Of a stretch of 64,000 bases of DNA, positions 7,947 through 16,338 are shown one piece after another. The DNA is from Streptomyces aurantiacus (GTDB taxonomy: Bacteria; Actinomycetota; Actinomycetes; Streptomycetales; Streptomycetaceae). Where the stretch lies: positions 1 through 64,000 of the forward strand of contig NZ_LIPP01000036.1 of assembly GCF_001418335.1 (NCBI RefSeq), written 5' to 3'. Position 1 is the first letter of the stretch, and each line of letters starts with the position of its first letter. Under the pieces are notes generated by a model that was not told the origin of the DNA, searched no databases, and worked only from the letters and a program-made list of their open reading frames with translations. A program made the position numbers and the translations under genes.

Positions 7947-9386
7947 TCAGTCCGTGTAGACCTCGGCGCGGTCCACACTCACGAACGCCGCTCCGGACGC
8001 GGAGTTGCGTTCCCCGGTGACCCGGATCTGCACGGTGTGCGCGCCGTACGGCAGGCGTGGGCTGAGGTACTGAAGCGTCTCGCCGGTGCGGAGGGCGCCG
8101 TAGAAGTCGACGCGTTGTTCGGCGCCCCCGTCGACACGGATGCCCGCGATGCCGTTGCCGGTGTCCTCGACCGACAACAGCGCGAGCCTGGTGCCGGTGA
8201 AACTGATCGTCGCGGTGCTGCCGGCCTGGTCGCTCCAGTGGTCGTCGCTCCAGAAGCACTGGGCGGCGCAGCCCGTGCCCGAGTTCCAGGAACCCTGGTA
8301 CGTCACCGTGCCGTTGCCGCTGGACCGGCCGTCGTCGTTGATCCAGTGGTTGCCGGACCCGGGGTCACCGGCGGGCAGGTTCTGGGTGGCGCCCAGTGCG
8401 AGCGGCGTGCCGAGGTCCGGGCTGCCGTCGGCCTTCCAGCCGATCTTCTGGGCGCGGGTCGTACGGTTGGTGTACGTGAATTCCGTGGTGGTCTTGGCGT
8501 GGTAGATGATCCAGTCCTCCGTGCCGTCGGGGGAGCGGAAGAAGGCGTGGTGGCCGGGACCGAACACACCCCTGGCGTCGTTGCGTGAGAAGACGGCCCC
8601 GCTGTGCTGGGTCCAGTTGCCGGGCACCAGCGGGTCGGCCCCGTCGGGGAGCGACATCGTCCACACCTGGTAGTCGGGCTTGCCGGTGTCGCATGCCGAG
8701 TACGTCATCCACGTACGGCCGTTGCGGTTCAGGAACTCCGGGCCCTCACGGACCTCCGGGCAGCCGCCGGCCCCGTTGAGTGCCACGGCGTTGCCGGAGA
8801 CGGTGTAGGGGTTCGACATGGGCGCGATGTTCAGGCCGTTGTGCTGATAGGCGTTGATGCCGCTGTAGGCGAGGTACAGCCTGCCGTTGTGCTGGAGGAT
8901 GCCTGGGTCGATGGCGAAGTCGTTCGTGTGGTTGGGCGGGGTGAGCTTCGCCTTGAAGTGGTACGGCCCGGCCGGGTTGTCACCGGCCGACTCCAGGACG
9001 TACAGCCGGTGGTGGTCGTCCACTCCGTCATCGGCCGTGTAGTACATGTACCAGCGGCTGTCGAAGCGGTAGAACTCGGCTGCCCAGATGTGCTGATTGC
9101 GCGAGGCGTCGGTGTCCGTCCACACCGTGATCGGCTCGGCGTCGAGCAGGGTGCTCAGTGACGGCGAGCGCCACATCTTGATGCTGCCGCCCTGTGTGGT
9201 GGTGAGGTGGTAGGCGCCGTTCGCGTACGTCATGAACGGGTCCGGGCCTGTGTTGAGCGGATTGCGGAAGGTCCCGGATGCCGCTGCTGTTGTCGGTGTC
9301 GCGGACGTGGCCTGCGGCGCACAGAGCAGGCCGACCAGCAGGGCGAACAGGGTGGTCATCAAGGTGGCGACGGACCGAGCGCGCAT
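7947..9386 (-). CDS. secreted glycoside hydrolase family 43 protein (arabinofuranosidase/arabinanase-like)
   Basis: Exported enzyme of 479 residues. The start at 9386 is chosen because GGGAG lies 6 bases upstream and it gives a clean signal peptide (MRARSVATLMTTLFALLVGLL, cleavage after ATSA or nearby). The five-bladed propeller begins TFRNPLNTGPDPFMTYANG, the usual GH43 opening with its catalytic-base Asp. The central Asp (FAIDPGILQHNG) and the acid Glu (CPEVREGPEFL) are also visible. A C-terminal beta-sandwich follows from about residue 360 (GTVTYQGSWN to DRAEVYTD), probably carbohydrate-binding. Candidate substrates are arabinan or arabinoxylan side chains. A perfect 14-bp palindrome and a run of nine G lie in its upstream region. 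Confidence 0.88.
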   Translation of the reverse strand: MRARSVATLMTTLFALLVGLLCAPQATSATPTTAAASGTFRNPLNTGPDPFMTYANGAYHLTTTQGGSIKMWRSPSLSTLLDAEPITVWTDTDASRNQHIWAAEFYRFDSRWYMYYTADDGVDDHHRLYVLESAGDNPAGPYHFKAKLTPPNHTNDFAIDPGILQHNGRLYLAYSGINAYQHNGLNIAPMSNPYTVSGNAVALNGAGGCPEVREGPEFLNRNGRTWMTYSACDTGKPDYQVWTMSLPDGADPLVPGNWTQHSGAVFSRNDARGVFGPGHHAFFRSPDGTEDWIIYHAKTTTEFTYTNRTTRAQKIGWKADGSPDLGTPLALGATQNLPAGDPGSGNHWINDDGRSSGNGTVTYQGSWNSGTGCAAQCFWSDDHWSDQAGSTATISFTGTRLALLSVEDTGNGIAGIRVDGGAEQRVDFYGALRTGETLQYLSPRLPYGAHTVQIRVTGERNSASGAAFVSVDRAEVYTD

Positions 9387-9425
9387 CAACTGCTCCCAAT
9401 GTCTCTTGAGGTGCCTTGTGTGTGT

Positions 9426-9434
9426 GGGGGGGGG
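9426..9434. repeat. run of nine G in the GH43 leader
   Basis: Nine consecutive G (C on the coding strand) start 40 bases upstream of the GH43 start codon, followed by GGAGGGAGG-like purines. Runs of this length are prone to slippage, so leader length or expression could vary between cells. Confidence 0.7.
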
Positions 9435-9487
9435 AGGGAGGTGGACAGCACGACATGAGCTGGTGGTCACCCATGGCACCACGGTGA

Positions 9488-9501
9488 TTACATCGATGTA
9501 A
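9488..9501. promoter_or_regulatory. perfect 14-bp palindrome upstream of GH43 (LacI/GntR-type operator)
   Basis: TTACATCGATGTAA reads the same on both strands. Its centre is about 108 bases upstream of the GH43 start. The size and the central CG step fit a LacI- or GntR-family operator. No regulator of those families is encoded nearby, so a distant regulator is implied. Confidence 0.55.
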
Positions 9502-9531
9502 AGAGCGGCGTGGCGAGCGATTCCGACGTGC

Positions 9532-10698
9532 CTACTGTTCGCCCAACTTCGTCGCGCCGTGGTCCACCTCGGCGCCCGAGCGTCGTACGCCGGTGAAGCG
9601 AGTGGGCCGGAAGGCGCCGAGGAGGGCCTGTTCCTGATCGGTCGTGATCTCGGTCGCGGCCAGCCGCCCCAGAATCGGCGCGAGGGTGACGCCGCTGTGC
9701 GAGACGAGGCAGTAGACGCGGGAGTGTCCGGCGGCGTAACCGGCGATGGTGTGGCCGTCCGCCGGCAGTGATCTCAGACCGACCCGCAGGTCGATGTCCG
9801 GTGCCGGGACCGGCTCGGGCAGCAGCGCGGAGAACCGGCGGGCGAGAGTGCTCGCGATGTCGCCGCCGGCGGACGGCGGGTCCGCCGGATCGACCTCCGC
9901 GTTCAGGTCGAGCGCCTGCACGACCGCGCGACCGCCGCCCGCCGGGCGGACGTTGAGGCCGGGACTGTGGATCACGCAGCGCAGGTCGAGTCCCGGGAGG
10001 CCGACGTATCCGAGCAGACCGACCGTCGGTGAGCCGCGGCGGGAGTCCGTCACCATGGGGACGTCGATCCCCGCCCGCGCGGCGAGTTGTCGGGTCCAGC
10101 GGCCTGCCGCCAGGACGACTCGGTCGCCCCTGCGGACCGTGCCGTCGGCCAGGGTGACGGACACGCGGTCGGGTGTCTCCTCGATCTCCACGACCTCGCC
10201 GATCACGTACGCGGCTCCGTGGCGCTCGGCATCCGCCAGCAGGTTGCGCACGAAGAGGTCGGGCAGCACGTACCCCTCGCCGGGGAAGTGCGCGAGGGAC
10301 GTGATGGTCGCCGGAATCCGCAGGTCACCCGCGATCCGCGTGGCTTCGCCCGACGTGACCCGGTGCGTGGGGTAACCGAGGGACCGCAGTCGGGCCACGT
10401 TGTCGGCGAGCCACTGCTCGTTCGCGGCGTCCGCCCACTGCAACGCTCCGCTGGGGAAGTACGCCGCCGCACCGGGCAGTTGTCGGGCGAGCCTCGCATG
10501 CTCTTCCATCCCCGCGAGGCCGAGCCGGTGGTAGTCGGGGTCGAGCCTGCGGTACGAGTTGGTCCAGGCGAAGGTGGTCCCGCTCGTACCCGTGCCGGCG
10601 CCCCGCTGGTCGAGAAGGAGTACGTCTTCGCCGGCGAGGGCGAGCTGCCGCGCGACGCTCACGCCGAGCACTCCGGCACCGATGACGATGACCTTCAT
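9532..10698 (-). CDS. FAD-dependent amino acid oxidoreductase (DadA/glycine-oxidase-like)
   Basis: Flavoprotein of 388 residues predicted to oxidise an amine or amino acid. The FAD-binding Rossmann motif starts at the N-terminus (MKVIVIGAGVLGVSVARQLA, then VLLLDQ), and the DAO fold continues with GTSGTTFAWTNSYR. A second dinucleotide-fold end is seen near GLRSLPADGHTIAGY. The ATG at 10698 follows GGAGGGAGCC and places the GxGxxG at residues 8-13; longer in-frame starts add Pro/Gly-rich sequence with no homology look. It lies 195 bases downstream of the reductase-M20 fusion on the same strand, so it may be the last gene of that unit or have its own promoter. Confidence 0.87.
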   Translation of the reverse strand: MKVIVIGAGVLGVSVARQLALAGEDVLLLDQRGAGTGTSGTTFAWTNSYRRLDPDYHRLGLAGMEEHARLARQLPGAAAYFPSGALQWADAANEQWLADNVARLRSLGYPTHRVTSGEATRIAGDLRIPATITSLAHFPGEGYVLPDLFVRNLLADAERHGAAYVIGEVVEIEETPDRVSVTLADGTVRRGDRVVLAAGRWTRQLAARAGIDVPMVTDSRRGSPTVGLLGYVGLPGLDLRCVIHSPGLNVRPAGGGRAVVQALDLNAEVDPADPPSAGGDIASTLARRFSALLPEPVPAPDIDLRVGLRSLPADGHTIAGYAAGHSRVYCLVSHSGVTLAPILGRLAATEITTDQEQALLGAFRPTRFTGVRRSGAEVDHGATKLGEQ

Positions 10699-10893
10699 TG
10701 GCTGCGTGGCTCCCTCCGGCAGCGGGGCACGCTGCCCGTGTGGCGGGCCGGCAGCTCCGGGAAGAACGGGCGCCGGCACCCGATGCGGCCCGACCATGCC
10801 ATGGGAACGACGGACCGTCACCCCCCTTCGGTCCGAGCCCGGCCGTCCGAGCAGGCCCTCCCGGGCTGCACCGAGAGCGCGGTGCCCGTGCGG

Positions 10894-13152
10894 TCAGCCG
10901 GCGGCCAGCGAGCCCAGTACCGTGGCGGCCAGCGCGGCACGTGCGACCATGCCGGACACCGAGGTGTTCTCCGAGCGGGCGTGCGCGCCCGAGCCGACCG
11001 CCCCGATGCCGTCCAGGACCGGTGTGCCCGCGGCCACGACGAAGTTCCCGTCGCTCGCCCCGCCGACGGACACCTCCCGCAGCTCCTCTCCCAGCAGTGC
11101 CGCGCACCGGCGGGCCAACTCCGCGAGCGCCGCGACCTGTTCGGTCCGCTCGAAGACGGGACGGTTCCAGTCCCCGGTGACCTCGACGCGGGTCCGCGGA
11201 TCCACCGGGCGCAGGGCGGCCAGGGCGTCGGTGACGCGCTTCTGCTCGGCCGCGGAGGCGACGCGTACGTCGATGCGGCCGACGGCACGTCCCGCGGTGA
11301 CGTTGCTCCGGGTGCCGCCCTCCACCACGCCCACGTTGAGCGAGGTGCCCGCGTCCGGGTCGCGCAGTTGGGCCAGGCGCAGGATCTGGTGGGCGAGTTC
11401 GTCCACCGCGCTCGCCCCGGCGGTGGGGTCGAGTCCCGCGTGGGCCTCGCTGCCGGTGACCGTGACGGTGAACAGTCCCACACCCTTGCGGGCCGTCTTG
11501 ATCGCGCCGTCGGCGGCCGCCTCGAAGACCATGGCGAGCCTGCTGCCGTGGGACTCCGCGACGACGGCCTCGTGGGAGGCGAGGCTGCCGGTCTCCTCGT
11601 CGCCGTTCAGCATCAGTGTGCAGGCCGGCCGGGGCAGGCCCAGGGTGTCGAGGGCGCGCAGGGCCCACACCGCCTGCACGAGACCGGCCTTCATGTCGAA
11701 GACGCCGGGCCCGCTGATGTGGTCGCCGTCCCGCGTGAAGGGCCAGGTGTCGAGGGTGCCGGTCGGCCAGACGGTGTCGTAGTGGCCGAGGAGCAGGACC
11801 GGCCGGCCGTCGTCGGCGGACGCGTTGCGGGCCGGGTAGCGGCGGACGAGGATGTCCCCCGCCTGCTCGCGGGGGAGGGTCTCCTCGGCGTCCGGCGCGC
11901 CCAGGCGCCGGTCGAGCCACTCGCGCAGCCAGCCGAGACAGGCGTCGAGGTCGTCCGGATCGTCGCTGGCACTGCCCTGGGAGGTGTACGCGTCGAGGTC
12001 GGCGACCATGTCCTCACGGTGCTCGTCGAGCCAGTCCCGGACCGCCGCGGCCTGGTCCGCTTCCGGCAGATGTCCGGGCACCGGGGCCTCTTCCGTGTCC
12101 GGCAGGACTCCGGGCACCGCTGGTCCGGCGAGCCGGTCCAGTTCCGCCAGCCGTGTCTCCGACATCCGGTGCGCGGCGCCCTCCAGTTCGCGCAGGCCGG
12201 CCATGACCGTGCGCAGGAGCGGCGCGGGCAGTCCTTCGCGGGCCGCGTGGCCGAGGACGTCGGCGTAGTGGGTGGTGACCTCCACGGGCCGATGGCGTAC
12301 GGCGAGGTCGCGCCAGATCCCGCTGCGGTCCTTCGTCTGCGTGCGCAGCCACGCGGTGAGGCGGTCGAAGGCGGCGTCGCGGTCCGCCGGGTCGGCTCCC
12401 CGCCGGAACGGGTGGGGGTCGAAGGCGTCGAAGGCCTCCAGGGTGACGCCGAGCCGGTCGGAGACGGCGAAGATCTCACCGGTCAGCGCGGCCATGGCGG
12501 GCCGGTGCCGGTCGATGAGGTCGGCCATGGGGGCGTCGGCGAGGGCCGTGGCGGCGAGCATCGCGCCGAAGCCGGCCTTGGCCCAGAGGTACCCCTCCAC
12601 GTTGTCGCAGGCCACGGCCGGACCCCAGCTCTGCAGGTCGGCGACGAGTGCGCCGACGCGCGGGCTGACCGGCGCCCCGTCGGGCTCGCCGACGACGACG
12701 GCGCCGGCGCCGCCGTCCAGGACGACGCCCGGTTCGACGACGTCGGCGAAGATGTTCACGAACGCGGCGACGGTGCGGTGGGCGCCCACGTGCTCGGCGA
12801 TCAGGGCCTCGTTGAAGCCGTTCTGGAAGGAGGCGACATAGCCGTCCGGGTCCAGGTGGGGCGCGATCCATGCGGCCGCGGTGGCCGTGGCCTGCGCCTT
12901 CACGGCCAGCAGGACCCGTCCGAGGGTGCCGGAGAACTCGTCCGGGGTGGTGGCCGTGACGGGCACGGCGGTACGGGTGTCGCCGTGCGCGACGACGAGT
13001 CCGCCCGCGCGGATCGCGGCCACGTGGGCGGGGTCGGTGTCGACGACGGTGACCGGGTGGCCGGCGCGCGCCAGGGCGAAGGCGAGCGTGCCGCCGATCG
13101 CGCCCCCGCCGACGACGGTGTAGGCGGCCCGCTGCGGGGAGGGGTCGGTCAT
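10894..13152 (-). CDS. fusion of a ketopantoate-reductase-like domain and an M20-family metallopeptidase
   Basis: One 752-residue reading frame joins two enzymes. Residues 1 to about 345 resemble ApbA/PanE ketopantoate reductases: a nucleotide loop GGGAIGG at 15-21, the VKAQ lysine near 84, QNGFNEA at 110-116 and an EGYLWAKAGFGA helix where the usual KLxxN asparagine is missing. Residues about 360-752 are an M20 aminoacylase/carboxypeptidase with its metal set: His457 (GHYDTVW), Asp486 (FDMKAG), Glu519-Glu520 (GDEETG), Glu544 (FEAAAD) and a C-terminal His (GAHARSEN). The linker is a predicted helical stretch. The ATG overlaps the stop of the SDR gene as ATGA. Together with the flanking genes it probably processes an imported N-substituted amino acid or related amide. 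Confidence 0.85.
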   Translation of the reverse strand: MTDPSPQRAAYTVVGGGAIGGTLAFALARAGHPVTVVDTDPAHVAAIRAGGLVVAHGDTRTAVPVTATTPDEFSGTLGRVLLAVKAQATATAAAWIAPHLDPDGYVASFQNGFNEALIAEHVGAHRTVAAFVNIFADVVEPGVVLDGGAGAVVVGEPDGAPVSPRVGALVADLQSWGPAVACDNVEGYLWAKAGFGAMLAATALADAPMADLIDRHRPAMAALTGEIFAVSDRLGVTLEAFDAFDPHPFRRGADPADRDAAFDRLTAWLRTQTKDRSGIWRDLAVRHRPVEVTTHYADVLGHAAREGLPAPLLRTVMAGLRELEGAAHRMSETRLAELDRLAGPAVPGVLPDTEEAPVPGHLPEADQAAAVRDWLDEHREDMVADLDAYTSQGSASDDPDDLDACLGWLREWLDRRLGAPDAEETLPREQAGDILVRRYPARNASADDGRPVLLLGHYDTVWPTGTLDTWPFTRDGDHISGPGVFDMKAGLVQAVWALRALDTLGLPRPACTLMLNGDEETGSLASHEAVVAESHGSRLAMVFEAAADGAIKTARKGVGLFTVTVTGSEAHAGLDPTAGASAVDELAHQILRLAQLRDPDAGTSLNVGVVEGGTRSNVTAGRAVGRIDVRVASAAEQKRVTDALAALRPVDPRTRVEVTGDWNRPVFERTEQVAALAELARRCAALLGEELREVSVGGASDGNFVVAAGTPVLDGIGAVGSGAHARSENTSVSGMVARAALAATVLGSLAAG

Positions 13153-13964
13153 GGGGTGGGTCCTTCCGTGGTGGCGGCCGAGGCCGCGAGCGGGGTGGCA
13201 CGGGTGTCGCCGGGCTGCCAGATGCGGGGCAGGTGCAGTGCGCCCGTACTGGACCCGCCGTCCACCCGCAGGACCTCCCCGGTGATCCAGGAGGCGTCCG
13301 GGCCCGCGATCCAGCACACCGCGCGGGCGATGTCCCGCGGACTGCCGGGGCGGCCCAGCGGGTTGGCGCCGATGGCCGCGGCGTACTCGGCGGAGACGGG
13401 GTTGCAGTCGCTGGACACCTGGACGAACCCGGGGCTCACCGCGTTGACGCGGATGCCGTGCTCACCCAGTTCCAGGGCTGCGGCGCGGGTGGCCATCTCC
13501 AGGGCCGCCTTGGAACTCGCGTACGGGCCGCCGCCGGGGCGGGACCGCAGCGCCGAACCGGAGGAGATGTTGACGACCGCGCCGGGCCGCCCGCCCGCCA
13601 CGGCGAGCCGGGCGAACGCGGCGGTCGTGAGCACCGGAGCGCGCAGGTTGACGGCGAACAGCCGGTCCCAGGCGCGGGCGTCGACCTCGGCCATGTCCAG
13701 GGACGGATAGACACCGGCCGCGTTGACCAGGACGTCCACGGGGCCGCGAGCCGCCCAGGCCTCCTCGACCAGGGCGGCGGGCGCGTCCGGTTCTGCGAGG
13801 TCCGCGGCATGCGCCGCCGCTCCGCCGCCCAGCCGTGCCGCGGTCCGTTCCAGTGCCTCGGGATCGCGGTCGGAGAGAGTGAGCAGCGCACCCTGAGCGG
13901 CGAACTCCTCGGCCACCGCTCCGCCGATACCGCCCGCGGCACCGGTGACGAGTACGTGCGCCAT
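13149..13964 (-). CDS. short-chain dehydrogenase/reductase
   Basis: Classical SDR of 271 residues. The cofactor motif TGAAGGIGG is at residues 7-15, NAAG follows in VDVLVNAAGVYPS, the catalytic Ser lies in VVNISSGSAL, and YASSK supplies Tyr and Lys. Asp after the second strand (LTLSDRDPEAL) suggests NAD(H) preference. The C-terminal tail after VDGGSSTGALHLP is about 25 residues longer than usual. The start overlaps the stop of the upstream transporter by one base, and the stop overlaps the downstream fusion gene by four, so all three are translationally coupled. Confidence 0.9.
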   Translation of the reverse strand: MAHVLVTGAAGGIGGAVAEEFAAQGALLTLSDRDPEALERTAARLGGGAAAHAADLAEPDAPAALVEEAWAARGPVDVLVNAAGVYPSLDMAEVDARAWDRLFAVNLRAPVLTTAAFARLAVAGGRPGAVVNISSGSALRSRPGGGPYASSKAALEMATRAAALELGEHGIRVNAVSPGFVQVSSDCNPVSAEYAAAIGANPLGRPGSPRDIARAVCWIAGPDASWITGEVLRVDGGSSTGALHLPRIWQPGDTRATPLAASAATTEGPTP

Positions 13965-15292
13965 CAGTCGAACTCCTTGTCCTTGGTCTCCGGCATCGTG
14001 AGGTAGACGACGAGGGAGACGAGCGCCGCGCCGGACACGTAGATCCACAGCAGGTCGCTGTGGCCGCTCTCGTGCAGCCAGGTGGTGAGATAGGGCGCCG
14101 TGCCGCCGAACACGGCCACCGCCAGGGCGTAGGGCAGGGCGATGCCGGTGGCGCGTACCTCCGCCGGGAACTGCTCCGCCATGATGACGGCACAGTTGGC
14201 CGAGTAGCCGAGGATCAGCAGCATTCCGACGAGCTGTACCAGGAACAGGCTGAGGAAGCTGCCGCTGAGCAGGTGCAGCAGGGGCCAGGCCAGGACGACG
14301 AAGCCGCCGGCGAAGGCCGCCATGGTCGGCTTGCGCCCGACCCGGTCGGAGAGCAGCCCGGCGAACGGCAGCGCGACGACGAAGACGACCAGGCACAGCG
14401 TCTGCGACAGCAGGGCGGTTCTCAGTGGGATGCCGGTGGTCAGATTCGCGTACGTGGGCAGGTAGTTGACCCAGATGTAGTAGGTCAGGGTGCCCGCGAT
14501 CGTGATGCCGGCGACGCGCAGGGTCGCCGCGGGGTGTTCGACGAACATCGTCTTGACGGGGTTGGTACGGGTACGGCCCGCGCCCTGGGCCTGGGTGAAG
14601 GACTCGGTGTCCGCGACGGAGACCCGCAGCCACAGACCGACCAGGCCGAGGAGGCCGCCGAAGACGAACGCGGCACGCCAGCCCCAGGAGTGCACGGCGT
14701 CGTCGCTCAGCACCGAGGTGGTGAGGGTGCCCAGGAGGGAGGCGATGAGGACGCCGCCCGCGACCGACACCTGCTGCCACGACCCGGCGAACGCGCGCCT
14801 GCCGCGGGCGGCCGACTCCACGAGGAAGGCGGAGGACGAGCCGAATTCGCCTCCCGCGGAGAAGCCCTGCACGAGCCGGGCGAGGAGCAGCAGGAGCGGC
14901 GACAGGACGCCGATGGCCTCGTAGTTCGGAGTGATCGCGATCAGGAAGCCGGCGCCCGCCATGAGGGCGACCGTGAGCGTCATGCCCTTCTTGCGTCCGC
15001 GGCGGTCGGCGTAGGCGCCGAGCACGGCGGCGCCGACCGGGCGCATCACGAAGCCGACCGCGAACACGGCGAGCGTGGACAGCAGGGCCACCGCTCCGTC
15101 GCCCTTGGGGAAGAACTCGTCGGCGATGATCTTGGCGAAGATGGAGTACAGGGCCCAGTCGACCCATTCGACGGTGTTGCCGATGGTGCCGGCGACGATG
15201 GCCTTGCGCTGGGCGCCGCTCAGTCTGCCGGGGGCGGCGGGGCCGCCGTCCTTGTGCAGGGAGCCGGCGGGTGCGGCGGATCCGGTGTTCAT
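13964..15292 (-). CDS. MFS transporter, metabolite:H+ symporter (MHS) type
   Basis: Membrane importer of 442 residues with twelve predicted helices. The opening KAIVAGTIGNTVEWVDWALYSIFAK is typical of the MHS group (ShiA, KgtP, ProP), as is the loop GAYADRRGRKKGM between helices 2 and 3. Such transporters bring organic acids, shikimate-like or betaine-like solutes in with protons. The ATG overlaps the stop of the deacetylase gene as ATGA. Its position inside the coupled operon makes it the probable uptake step for the compound degraded by the neighbouring enzymes. Confidence 0.9.
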   Translation of the reverse strand: MNTGSAAPAGSLHKDGGPAAPGRLSGAQRKAIVAGTIGNTVEWVDWALYSIFAKIIADEFFPKGDGAVALLSTLAVFAVGFVMRPVGAAVLGAYADRRGRKKGMTLTVALMAGAGFLIAITPNYEAIGVLSPLLLLLARLVQGFSAGGEFGSSSAFLVESAARGRRAFAGSWQQVSVAGGVLIASLLGTLTTSVLSDDAVHSWGWRAAFVFGGLLGLVGLWLRVSVADTESFTQAQGAGRTRTNPVKTMFVEHPAATLRVAGITIAGTLTYYIWVNYLPTYANLTTGIPLRTALLSQTLCLVVFVVALPFAGLLSDRVGRKPTMAAFAGGFVVLAWPLLHLLSGSFLSLFLVQLVGMLLILGYSANCAVIMAEQFPAEVRATGIALPYALAVAVFGGTAPYLTTWLHESGHSDLLWIYVSGAALVSLVVYLTMPETKDKEFD

Positions 15293-16245
15293 GGCGTCTG
15301 CTCCGGGGCTTCGGGGACGGAACGGGCGGTGGTCCGGCCGGCCGGCACGGCGCGGGCCGTGTCGGCGAGCTGGGCGTGCGTGGCGTACCAGACGCCGGAG
15401 TGGGCGGCGATGTGGTCGAGGAGTCCGCGCAGCGCCACCAGGCGCGAGCGGTGGCCGATGACGTGCGGGTGCAGGGTGAGCTGGAAGACACCGCCGTCCC
15501 GGTACGCGGCGTCGAATTCGTCGGTCCAGATCTCCAGCACGTCACGCGGGCGGCTGTGCGGGCGCACGGAGCCGTAGCGGTCCATCGTGAAGTACGGGGC
15601 GTCGTCCCGGATCCAGTCCACCGGGATCTCGACCAGACCGGTGGGCCTGCCGTCGGCGACGATCTCGTAGGGCTCGTCGTCGGCCATCAGCGAGGAGTCG
15701 TAGGCGAAGCCGAGTTCGAGCATGATGTCGAGCGTGGAGTCCGAGAAGTCCCAGGACGGCGTGCGGATTCCGACGGGCCGCTGCCCGGTCAGGGTGTCGA
15801 GGGTGTCGAGGGCGCGTGCGGTCAGCTCCCGCTCGTCGTCGCGGCCGAGCAGCATGTTGCGCTCGTGGATCCAGCCGTGGACGGCCAGTTCGTGCCCGTC
15901 ACGGGTGTACGCGCGCGCCTCCTCGGGGTGGACCAGGGCGGAGACCGCCGGCATGAAGAACGTCGCGGGCACGCCGTGCCGGGCGAGGAGGTCCAGGATC
16001 CGGGGTGCGCCGACGCGGGCCCCGTACTCGCCCTGGGCGAGGCGGCCGGGGCTGGTCTCGCCGTCGCGCAGCGGGATCGTCTCGTGGTCGGAGTCGAAGG
16101 ACAGGGCGACCGCGACCCGGGCGCCGCCGGGCCAGCGGTCGGGGACCAGCCGGCGTCCGGCACGCACGGCGTCGAGGTGACCGCGCCAGGTCTGTTCGGT
16201 CCAGCGCCAGCTCTCGGCGGGCAGGCCGGAGTCGTCTGTGGGCAT
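15289..16245 (-). CDS. polysaccharide deacetylase-fold hydrolase (NodB/PuuE-like)
   Basis: Metal-dependent hydrolase of 318 residues without a signal peptide. The NodB-fold metal motif appears as ALSFDSDHETI (Asp-Asp equivalent) and HGWIHERN (His-x3-His type), with the catalytic-base region RTPSWDFSD and the late motif QLTLHPHVIGHRSR. Cytosolic members of this fold include allantoinase PuuE and cyclic imide hydrolases rather than cell-wall deacetylases. The neighbours (importer, SDR, M20 amidohydrolase, amino acid oxidase) fit opening of a cyclic amide or imide followed by side-chain degradation. That pathway is an inference; the fold assignment is firm. Confidence 0.85.
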   Translation of the reverse strand: MPTDDSGLPAESWRWTEQTWRGHLDAVRAGRRLVPDRWPGGARVAVALSFDSDHETIPLRDGETSPGRLAQGEYGARVGAPRILDLLARHGVPATFFMPAVSALVHPEEARAYTRDGHELAVHGWIHERNMLLGRDDERELTARALDTLDTLTGQRPVGIRTPSWDFSDSTLDIMLELGFAYDSSLMADDEPYEIVADGRPTGLVEIPVDWIRDDAPYFTMDRYGSVRPHSRPRDVLEIWTDEFDAAYRDGGVFQLTLHPHVIGHRSRLVALRGLLDHIAAHSGVWYATHAQLADTARAVPAGRTTARSVPEAPEQTP

Positions 16246-16338
16246 GGTGACTCCACGGGGGTCGGGGACGGTACGAAGGAAGAGGGAGGAGAAAGAGAGG
16301 GGGGAGGTATGGGGAAGCGCGACCGGACGGACACCCGT

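Noticed and set aside
10087-13710. 1207-codon open frame on the + strand
   Set aside because: It is the mirror of the reductase-M20 fusion and SDR genes. Its translation is Arg/Gly/Val-rich with no domain, as expected from high GC on the opposite strand.
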